Shown in pieces: positions 56,197 through 64,000 of a stretch of 64,000 nt of DNA. Position 1 is the stretch's first letter. Each line of letters starts with the position of its first letter. Below the pieces are notes generated by a model. The model saw nothing but the letters and a program-made list of their open reading frames with translations. It was not told the DNA's origin and searched no databases. The stretch is from Ilyonectria destructans (lineage: Eukaryota; Ascomycota; Sordariomycetes; Hypocreales; Nectriaceae): assembly GCA_020740775.1 (NCBI GenBank), contig JAHEWK010000013.1, positions 1,860,001-1,924,000 on the forward strand, in the 5' to 3' direction. The position numbers and the translations under genes were made by a program.

Positions 56197-58075
56197 ATGA
56201 CGAAAGGTTTCTGGCTGTAAAAGCTGGAAATTTTGTATATAGTTGCTTTGCCTGTCCATACATTATTTGAACATAGAAATACAAGATTCAAGACTTCGCA
56301 AATACGGGACCAATTTGATTGCCTCTGTGTGTTGCATTCTTTGTAAAACCATAGTGCTAGGAGAGCTCCGAAATATGTGACGGACTTTTGATCTATCGGC
56401 CGAGCCGGGTACAGAAGCTGATTGCTACACGTTGCGGATTTGAGCTTGACTTGAGGTGGGAAGTACTGGTAAGAGTCATGTCATTGTGAGCAACTAGCTT
56501 CACTAACACCCACGTCCTCGTGATCAGTGAAAACAATCAAGGTGGACATATATTTTATACTCGTGTGTCCGGTGGCACTACGCAATATAGATCGAGACGA
56601 AACACCGACGGCGGAACAAAGCCCAATGGTGCACACGGGTGCACACATCCGTCTGGTATTGCAAAAACCAGATAGTCGAGGAATATACAAGTGTTTCATG
56701 GCCAAAGCTGGACCCCCCTAACATCAAAACACCGAACTACCAATAACCGAAGCCCAGTGGCTGCCAACTCTTGCGGGGAGATGACGAACCCCATTCAGCA
56801 GGCAGTAATTCATTGCTGCGTCCGTGCCCTGTAATCTGGGCAAATTGAGGAACCAGGTTCGGGAAAAATATGCATTACGAGATGACTGCCTGCCTTGGAT
56901 GCGACCTCAGCTGAGATAAAAGCAAATATGCTGTGTGGAGCTGGTGGGTAATTCTGCACAATTATTATCGTGGGCTGAGTCTCGAGCAATCATATCCGTT
57001 TCAACATGTTTCAAGGATCACGTCAACTCACACCAGGCGACCAATAAGCAAAAATTGTCAAGTCCCGAGCTGTAAGCTTTGTTGGGGGGCAGAAGCCCAT
57101 GGGCTAGGACGAGCACTCAGCATAAGTCCCTGGACGAAGCGGTTCCTGGCCCACAAGTTGCCAGGCAATGCCGGCTCCGATGTATGCTTCCTAGTTAGTT
57201 CGACTTAAGTTCCGAGTCCTGCCGGGTTCGGTGCACCCGAGGATCCAGAGTGCGAGTTCTGGCAGCTTGTGATGTTGCATTTTTGCTCGCATAGTGCAGC
57301 CAGACAAGGAGTGAAACGGGCACGATGAATCCCTGACAGTGCAACCCAAGCCGACGACTCAAATTTGCCGCTATCAATTGACGCGGTCTTCATGCTAGAT
57401 CTCGTGCGTTCTTTTTCGTCTCGGTGGTGATCTGTCTGCTCGATGCGAGGACTCTCTGCAGCGGGAATGTGGAACGCGATCCACTGTCTCTTCAGCTCTC
57501 GGGCATCGCGATGTCACGCATTGCGTTGTCGCGTACATGCTCTATGCTATTGCACTATATGCACCTTATCGCGGCCGCGCCGTGTGCTGGCCCCCGTGCA
57601 GTGTTTTGCCTGCGAAGTGCGTTGGCAACCGAGTGGCGGCCGCATCGACATGGATATCCCTAGATCCCGCGGGAGGCTCCCGGCCGATTTCCCCGTACCC
57701 GATGACTTGCATATGCTAGTGAGATGCTTCCCGAAGACAGGCCTGGTACGTATAAATAGAATACCAGGAGTCTTCTGCCAGGGTGTTTCCGCCGGAATTC
57801 TGCTGCTCAACAATTTGCATCACCATCTATACCACCGACCTGCTCCAATTGTCCAAGGGGGCATCACCAAACCGTTGTCTACGATCCCCAAGCTCCAGAC
57901 AAAACACCCAGTAACACTCATTCAGCAACTCGACTCGTCTCGCTAATAAACTGCCGCTGCTGCCGCAGAAACCCTGTCCTCGAACCCTTACCGAATACCA
58001 CACATTTCCCAGGTCCGGCAGCATCCACGCTACTCGGACCCAGCCAAATCAGTCACGATTTCCGCCCCAAACCGA
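56197..58075. other. Intergenic, with a TATA-like box for the downstream repeat protein
   Basis: About 1.9 kb. No gene signal; a 167-codon frame at 57443-57946 lacks any family motif. TATAAATA at 57751-57758, about 320 nt before the next ATG, is a good core promoter candidate. Confidence 0.45.
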
Positions 58076-59251
58076 ATGAAGAAGTTGACGAAGAGCCTGC
58101 GGAGCCTTGGCCGCCGCCGCTCGAAGTCTTCTAAGTCAACAACCTCGACGGTAGCCTCATCCATTCATACCACGGATGACCACGAGGTCTTTGCCTCCCC
58201 GGCAGAGGAGAAGCCCATGGCGTTCCCGGCGCCCGCCAAGGAAGAGTCCAATGCAAGAGCCCCCAGATTCGAACTTGAAACGGAGGCTGAGGCCCCCCCC
58301 AAGGCACCACCTGAGCCGGCCCCCAGGCGAGAAGAGTCCATCATCCCCGTCAAGGAAGCACCCAAAGATGAAACCCCGAAGGATGAGCTCCAGCTTAAAC
58401 TTGAGCCACTAGCAAGAGCTATTAAGGAGAAAGATCCCGATCTTGAGCCTCAGTCCAAAGTCCCACCTGAGCCACCAGCAGAAAAGCCGAAGAAGGCAGA
58501 GCCTAAACATGTGCCTGAACCCGCCCCTGCCAAGGATGAGCCGAAAGCTCCTGTGGAGAGGCTTAAGGAGGAAGCGAAACCGACGACTTTCCCGCCAATG
58601 ACTCTGGAGGAATTGAAGCCCAAGGCACCTCCCCCAGTCGCAATGGAGGAAGTGAAACCTGAGTCTCCTTCACCAGTGACTCTGGAAGAATCGAAACCCA
58701 AGGCTCCCCCACCAGTCACGCTGAAGGAAGTAAAGCAGTCTCTTCTCCCGGTCACTCTGAAAGAATCGAAAGCCAAGACTCCTCCACCTGTCGCTCTAGA
58801 GGAAGTGAAAGCCAAAACTCCACCACCAGCCACCCTGAAGGAACCGAAAGCCAAGACTCTCCCACCAGTCGCGCCGGAGGAAGCGAACCCCAAGACTCCC
58901 CTCCCAGTCGCTCTTGAGGACGTCCCTAAAATAGAGCACCCCGCTGAGGCTCCAAAAAGGTCTTGGGCCGAAGACTCTTGGGATCTAGAGGAAGATCCGC
59001 GGGCACAAGAGTCATGGGAACAGGTCGATCCATGGACACCGGGAGTCGAATCAACACCAACGGTCGAACCAACTCCGACCGTTGAACCAATACCAGAAAT
59101 TGCGCCTCCTCCGGAAGTCCTGCCAGCTCCCATGATTCTTGCACCTCCTTCAGTTGCCCCGGCCCCTAGGACTCTTAAGGCGCCCTTCACCGCATTGCCT
59201 CCGATGCAAGCTGAGATTCCGGTCAGCATTTGGGTCTGGGCTAGTGCTTGA
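58076..59251 (+). CDS. Low-complexity Pro/Lys/Glu repeat protein
   Basis: Single exon, 391 aa. The N-terminus MKKLTKSLRSLGRRRSKSSK is very basic, followed by a Ser/Thr stretch. From about residue 170 to 285 an imperfect unit of about 13-16 residues is repeated roughly eight times, of the type PPPVALEEVKAKT / PPPVTLKESKPKA. The C-terminal part is Pro/Thr/Glu-rich (VEPTPTVEPIPEIAPPPE) and ends in VSIWVWASA. No folded domain or signal peptide is seen; it is predicted to be disordered. It might be a cytoskeleton- or cell-wall-associated protein, but there is no evidence for a function. The frame is long and open despite its low complexity, and a TATA box precedes it, so it is probably a real gene. 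Confidence 0.6.
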   Translation: MKKLTKSLRSLGRRRSKSSKSTTSTVASSIHTTDDHEVFASPAEEKPMAFPAPAKEESNARAPRFELETEAEAPPKAPPEPAPRREESIIPVKEAPKDETPKDELQLKLEPLARAIKEKDPDLEPQSKVPPEPPAEKPKKAEPKHVPEPAPAKDEPKAPVERLKEEAKPTTFPPMTLEELKPKAPPPVAMEEVKPESPSPVTLEESKPKAPPPVTLKEVKQSLLPVTLKESKAKTPPPVALEEVKAKTPPPATLKEPKAKTLPPVAPEEANPKTPLPVALEDVPKIEHPAEAPKRSWAEDSWDLEEDPRAQESWEQVDPWTPGVESTPTVEPTPTVEPIPEIAPPPEVLPAPMILAPPSVAPAPRTLKAPFTALPPMQAEIPVSIWVWASA

Positions 59252-59608
59252 ATGGATTTATTGTCTCTTTGAACTTTGGTCAAATGCCTCGCTTATGTTT
59301 TTGATTTGGAAGAACAAGAGGTTGGAACGAATGATTGCGACCGCCTCTGACGAAAATAATTCCATCACCTCAGCATGCCTTTCCGGCGAGCTAAAAGCAC
59401 CATGGATTTCATATGTATTTGAACAGATTGTATAATTTAGAAATTGTATTAAAAAAAGGAAAGTTTGATGCTCTTGCAACTCTTATTGGGTTCGTTAACC
59501 TGGTTTTATTGAGCACTCATGAGTGTAGGGGCGCCCTCCATTCAGTGAGTTGAAAACGCGATCCTGGCAGGACGATGAGGTTGTCTTGCTGACCACGGCT
59601 TCGAACAG
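59252..59608. other. 3' flank of the repeat protein; upstream end of the ADSS pseudogene
   Basis: About 360 bp, AT-rich around 59400-59470. I searched it for the missing N-terminal exons of adenylosuccinate synthetase (the GDEGKGK P-loop) and did not find them. Confidence 0.5.
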
Positions 59609-62211
59609 CGCGAATGGTGTGTCGTACAGGTATGCAGTCTCAGGACAGGCGTCGTAGCTGAGGCGTGGAGGAAGACTTACAGTTTCTAGCTTCCATCTTC
59701 TTCCGTCCGGTCTTATCAACCCGAAGTGGTATGTTGCCAATGTGTTGTGCTCCCTGACGTATCAGGACTAATGTTTCATCTCAGCATGAACTTCATCGGC
59801 TCAGGTGTCGTCTTCCACGTGTATGTCCCCACCATCGAGACACTATACCGCCCCTTCGATTACGCTATTACCTATCAATCGTGGTCGTTAATGTCGAAAT
59901 GAAAACTCTGCTTTTGATTGTGTTGGCCGAATTGTTGACCATCTTTCTAGCCCCTCCTTCTTCAAGGAGCTTAAGGAGCTCGATGAGAAGGGCCTCCCTG
60001 GAGTCTACGATCGAATTCTCGTCTCAGACCGGGTACATATCGACTTGGACCTTCACGCCGCCGTCGATGGACTTGAGGAGGTTGAACTCGGAGGTGAGCA
60101 ATCCGATCTGGAACCAATCCTTGGACAACCTCTAATATATCACCTTCCAGAGGGCAAGATCGGAACCACCGGCAGAGGTATCGGTCCAAGCTATTCTTGC
60201 AAAGCCGCAGTAAGTACAATGATACCGAAGTGACGATGTACACTTTGCTGAGTCTGTAATAGCGAAGTGGAATTCGGTTGGCAGAGGTCTTCGATGCCGA
60301 GCTCTTCGAGTCTAAGCTTCGACGACTTGCATCTGGCTACGCTAAGAGATACGGAGATTTGCTCAAGTATGACGTCGAGGAGGAGCTTGCCCGTTTCAAA
60401 GAGTATCGCCTCAAACTCGCCAAATTCGCCGTCGACGGCGTATCTCTGCTCCAATCAGCGCAAAAGAACAACACCAAGATCCTTGTAGAAGGCGCTAACG
60501 TAAGTACTCTACCCCAGTAGCCGAAGTATCTTTTCTGACTCTTTGGTGGGCTGAGCAATCGTGGCTGCGGTCTCATACCCCATTTCTCACACCCTGTGGC
60601 GTTATTGTGAGGCAGACTAGAAGTACCTTCACTTCATCTGGCCAAAGTAGCAATACGGCCGTGTCCTAATGCCTCTGGCCGGAATGGACTTCGACCACTT
60701 TAGCCTTCCTCACAATGCCAAACGGGTTCAGTGTCTGTGACAAACCTGTGACTATGGTCCAGTAACCTTTGACATATTGATACTTCTGCATGAAGATTGA
60801 GCCCTGAGATTATTTATGGATGACCACATCTATAGGTAGTTTCAGGGCTTGTTTTCATGTCAGAAAACCCCTTTCTACATGTCGAGGGTGGACTAATGGT
60901 ACTCGTTTTGATCCGCTCTGGCAGGAGAATGGGGTATCAGACCCAGAGACCTTGCTCGGCTTACCTAGAACAGGCCCTGATGCTTGATCTAGACATGGGG
61001 TCGTACCCGTGAGTTTTCTGTCCCCCTATCTTAACTGCAAAATACTAATTGCGGACAACAAGATACGTGACTAGCTCTACCACCAGTATAGCAGGCATTA
61101 TCGGCGGTTTGGCACTTAATCCTCGTGCCCTCACAGAAATCATTGGTGTAGTCAAAGCCTGTATGTTTTATTTCACCCGTCGTGTGACTGAAGACGACGC
61201 CAGCGGTTTCCCAAAATACATTTTATTTCGGGATTGGTGGCCGCTTCTTCACCCACATGCTCGCTTCCACATTCATACTGACGAATACCAGACACAACGC
61301 GAGTTGGTATGGGCAGCTTCAAGACGGAGGACCTTGGAGAGTGAGTATTCCAACCTATTGGACTGTGAGTGGTAATTGACCATGTGCGACAGAGTTGGCA
61401 CGAAACTCCAGGAAGTGGGCCGAGAATGGGTAACGATTCATCGAACTAGGTTACGAAGAATCAATACTGACTGTTTCTAGGGAACTTCCACTGGTAGAAG
61501 ACGCCGTTGTGGCTGGTAAGTTTCTTGGATACTCGAAAGTGTGTATTGAGTGGTCGTACTAATGAGAATAGGCTCGGTGTGTTAAATCCTATGATGATGG
61601 AAATGGAGCATCCTGCACCGGTATCACTAACACGTATTTGTAGACCTTGTTGTCGTCAAGTATAGCACAACTACTACACTGCACTGAACCTCACCAAGGT
61701 GAATATCTCTTCGCAAGTTTTGCCCTTGATTTAGGCACAATGACTAACTCGACCTTCACAGCTTGATGTTCTCGACGGCTTCGAGACGATCAAGATCGCC
61801 ATTGCGTACAAGGATCCCGAAACCGGCGAGGTTAGTCTCCATACTTGTCTTCGAGTTGACACAAAACGCTGACGGTCTGTAGGAGTTGGCCGCATACCCT
61901 GCGGATCTCAACATCCTCGATCGCGCCGAGGTTATCTACCACGAGATGCCCGGATGGAACAAGCCGACCACTGACGCGAAGACCTACTACGATCTTCCCA
62001 AGCAGGCACGAGATTACGTCGATGTAAGAGTTTGGTTGTTACTGACGTGGGCGACTTTGCTGACTGCTTTGCTAGTATATCGAGAATTTCGTCGGAGTTA
62101 AGGTAAGCTTTAACTCTTATGGACCGCTTCAATAGCCTTTGTATTGACAATTACTAGATCAAGTAGATTGGCACCGGCCCCGACCGTGAAGCTATGATTA
62201 AGCGATTTTGA
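59609..62211 (+). pseudogene. Adenylosuccinate synthetase pseudogene, 5'-truncated, introns retained
   Basis: Many exons can be joined to give most of ADSS (purine synthesis, IMP plus aspartate to adenylosuccinate). Signatures are [81 protein letters not shown], a GRRRRCGWLDLVVVKYS segment, KLDVLDGFETIKIAIAYKD, and ending GPDREAMIKRF. Splice sites are mostly intact, so it arose by DNA duplication, not retroposition. Lesions: the N-terminal exons with the P-loop are absent; a frameshift lies in 61660-61680 just after VVVKYST; and the Trp codon of the last exon is TAG at 62164-62166. One intron (about 60500-60975) is enlarged to about 475 nt. The functional gene must be elsewhere. Confidence 0.85.
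61572..61576 (+). other. Five-nucleotide microexon of the ADSS pseudogene
   Basis: GCTCG at 61572-61576 is flanked by an intron ending AATAG (61516-61571, branch site TACTAATGA) and an intron starting GTGTGT (61577-61643, branch site CACTAAC). Only inclusion of these 5 nt restores the conserved CGWLDLVVV segment across the exons ending at 61515 and starting at 61644. Confidence 0.75.
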
Positions 62212-62662
62212 AAGGCCGCCGGTGGGATGGGTTGGGTCGGGGTGAAAGAGGGCTATATGTGAACTCTGGTTGTATGCTTCCAGACGCAACAGGAAGTCCA
62301 ATAGAATCTCGAAATCCTCGTGCCAGCAAAGATAGAAAGTCGTTCTGATATTCTCTAATTTTACGAGAATTAACACAAACGATTATGTGTATTCGTCGGC
62401 CATGGGAGTGAATCTGGTGATGTCTTACGCAACACTATCAACCATGCTTTTGGATTGATGATTGCAAGCCTAATTTGGCCTCGTGGGTCCAGATACGTTT
62501 TTGGTGTCAATATTTCAATGCCACCAAGTCCTATTTCCTGGGTCTTCAACAGAGAATCACTGCATGCTTGGCCTCGTTCATAATACTTTAAATTTTGATG
62601 TAACCCAGGATTATCGGCAACGATGTCTCCCATAAACCACCTCTAGTTCTGCTTCCTCAGGT
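62212..62662. other. Intergenic, 3' of the ADSS pseudogene and the arginase-like gene
   Basis: About 450 bp. An 87-codon frame on the minus strand (62370-62633) starts MGDIVADNPG but shows no family similarity. Confidence 0.45.
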
Positions 62663-63583
62663 TCAAGTCATGCTATTAGCGAGGGCTCCCTGAGAGACCA
62701 AGCTCCGAACAAACGCCACAACCCCTCTGATTGCTACAGGAGGGATATCTCCGTTTTTGTCAAAAGAAGGGTCGTACGATGCGATTGTAAGCGAGGCTGG
62801 TTGTGTTTTCCGGGTAATAGTCTCCAGGCATCCGACAAGATCTGTTTCGAGCAGCCCGCCAGGGGCGGAGAATTTATTCACCATGCCGACCGAGGTGTCG
62901 AGGCAGTCGAGGTCGACGTGGATCATTGTCGGACCTAGTTGTTGCTCTTCCAAGGTCTTCTGTAGCTCAGATTCGAAATCGACATGACGCGTTGTGTCTC
63001 CCCATATGGTAGAGAAGCCTGCGTCGATGACTCGCCCGCGCTCCAGCTCAGTCACGTCACGCATGCCGACGTTGACGAAACTCTTCTTCAGGTTCATAGG
63101 CTGAAACCCAGGCACAGTAGACAACAGAGTCTTCCACCCGACACCCTCTAACATCGCCACTGGCATGGAGTCAAGGTACCCACTGGACAGGACGTCGGGG
63201 GTGTTGTAGTCGTCATGTGCGTCAAACCACACACAGCTCGGCGTCATCTTCTGGCGAAGGAATTCGTTTGAGCCCGCGAGGCCAGCGGCCACACCAACTG
63301 CGGTGGAACAGTTACCGGAAAGGATTAGGGGGAATGAGCCGGCATCAATGACCTGAGTGACCGCCTTGGAGGTGCGACGCAGTAGCTCAAAGAGACGCCC
63401 GATTTCGCCCTCATACTCATCCACTGGCTCAAGCTCGACCACGCTCACCTCAAACCCTTGGTCTTTAAGCGTAGTGACGAGACCGGCCTTGATCAATGTT
63501 GTTGGTCCTGCGCCAACGGCGACGTTCTTGACGCCGACGTGGTAGGGCGACGAGATTATGGTGATGGACTTTGCAGGAGCCAT
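62663..63583 (-). CDS. Arginase/agmatinase-family (ureohydrolase) protein with atypical metal site
   Basis: Single exon, 306 aa, the normal length for the family. Metal-ligand motifs are at the expected places: WFDAHDDYN (residues 119-127) and HVDLDCLD (residues 222-229). The first motif, normally GGDHS, reads SGNCS (residues 89-93), so the usual His ligand is Cys. The same NC replacement is found in a subgroup of arginase-family proteins of uncertain substrate. The hydrolase would cleave a guanidino or formimino compound with Mn2+. There is no mitochondrial targeting sequence, and the classical arginase (caa/car1) is more strongly conserved, so this is a paralogue or a horizontally derived relative; the latter is inference. 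Confidence 0.85.
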   Translation of the reverse strand: MAPAKSITIISSPYHVGVKNVAVGAGPTTLIKAGLVTTLKDQGFEVSVVELEPVDEYEGEIGRLFELLRRTSKAVTQVIDAGSFPLILSGNCSTAVGVAAGLAGSNEFLRQKMTPSCVWFDAHDDYNTPDVLSSGYLDSMPVAMLEGVGWKTLLSTVPGFQPMNLKKSFVNVGMRDVTELERGRVIDAGFSTIWGDTTRHVDFESELQKTLEEQQLGPTMIHVDLDCLDTSVGMVNKFSAPGGLLETDLVGCLETITRKTQPASLTIASYDPSFDKNGDIPPVAIRGVVAFVRSLVSQGALANSMT

Positions 63584-64000
63584 GGTGGAGAAGCAGCTTC
63601 CCTATCGCGTTCTGGTAGTAAATGGGTTGGTATAGTTGTAGGTTGGCAAGTTGATCACCGTGCAGATTCTTGGTACGCTGAGTAATGTCTGGTGTGGACC
63701 GTAGTACTACACCCAGCTGGCCGTTGAGAGTGATGGTGGGAATCAGAAGAAAGTCAACATCTTCCGTCCTCCTTTTATGAACTTTTCTAGAAGAGCAGAC
63801 ACGCGTCGAGTGGGAAATATATGGAATTGCGACCATTCCTTCAAAGTCTAGCCAACATGCTCGTTGTTTGGGACTATTCCTCCAAAGTCCAGTCAGATGC
63901 AGGTTGTTTGGAGCTATTCCCCCAAAGTAGAGCAGTGCGAAGTGCGTCGTCAGAATGACACACAAACGAGGGACCAAAGTGAAAAGACCGCGATAGCCGA
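63584..64000. promoter_or_regulatory. Promoter side of the arginase-like gene with a 40-bp tandem repeat
   Basis: Three imperfect units starting ATTCCTTCAAAGTC, ATTCCTCCAAAGTCC and ATTCCCCCAAAGTAG begin at 63835, 63876 and 63916 (spacing 41 and 40 bp), with a GTTGTTTGG-type element between them. They lie 250-330 nt upstream of the ATG at 63583. They could be a repeated regulator-binding site or a small minisatellite. No other gene is seen. Confidence 0.55.

Noticed and set aside
57443..57946. 167-codon open frame
   Set aside because: Overlaps other frames of similar length, has no motif and lies in a promoter-like region with a TATA box inside.
62370..62633. 87-codon minus-strand frame starting MGDIVADNPG
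   Set aside because: No similarity or codon pattern to support a gene; it overlaps the 3' flank of the pseudogene.

Overview
The window is chromosomal DNA of a filamentous ascomycete (Pezizomycotina). A Sordariomycete, perhaps of the order Hypocreales, is my best guess. Genes are on both strands and carry short introns (about 50-70 nt) with GTAAGT-type donors, CTAAC/CTGAC branch sites and CAG/TAG acceptors. The gene content is typically fungal: a Zn(II)2Cys6 regulator, a CSN12 PCI protein, RIC8, Rif1, an SP-family sugar transporter and class-II DAHP synthase. Splice sites were chosen by reading-frame continuity and protein-family motifs; none is backed by RNA data.

Region 1 (1-25 kb) is a gene-rich housekeeping block: the 3' end of a BTB-like gene; CSN12/THP1-like (-) head to head with ribosomal protein eL20 (+); a Zn2Cys6 transcription factor (-); a GNAT acetyltransferase (+); a DUF1772 membrane protein (+) behind a strongly palindromic promoter; a small chromodomain/AT-hook protein (-); the G-alpha chaperone/GEF RIC8 (-); a 1750-residue Rif1 (+) with both PP1-docking motifs; a 4-kb stretch with no recognisable gene; and an MFS sugar transporter (+).

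Region 2 (about 25.4-39.3 kb) is an accessory island of mobile-element debris. It holds three diverged copies (A, C, B) of an unfamiliar element that encodes a Gly-rich protein with one CCHC zinc knuckle. In this element a phase-0 intron cuts the knuckle between its first two cysteines, a second intron ends exactly at the ATG, and a 37-44 bp tandem repeat array lies upstream. Copy B is intact (67 aa), copy A has tandemly amplified knuckle modules and an inverted promoter array, and copy C shows RIP-like transitions. The island also contains a 1.09-kb terminal-inverted-repeat element with TA flanks, a decayed chromodomain Ty3/gypsy retrotransposon on the minus strand, and a decayed N-terminal Helitron segment on the plus strand.

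Region 3 (39.9-64 kb) is again genic: an F-box/LRR-like protein, glucose-6-phosphate 1-epimerase, class-II DAHP synthase, a HYPK-like UBA protein, a long AT-hook/BRCT protein, a 3.9-kb empty stretch, a secreted FMN-dependent alpha-hydroxy-acid oxidase, a Pro/Lys/Glu repeat protein, a 5'-truncated adenylosuccinate synthetase pseudogene that keeps a 5-nt microexon, and an arginase-family protein with a Cys in place of a metal-binding His.

No operon-like metabolic cluster is evident. The core genes act in separate housekeeping processes (translation, COP9/TREX-2-type PCI complexes, G-protein signalling, replication timing, aromatic amino acid and sugar phosphate metabolism). The most novel material is the zinc-knuckle element family, followed by the microexon pseudogene and the palindromic DUF1772 promoter. 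I found no tRNA, rRNA or CRISPR array.
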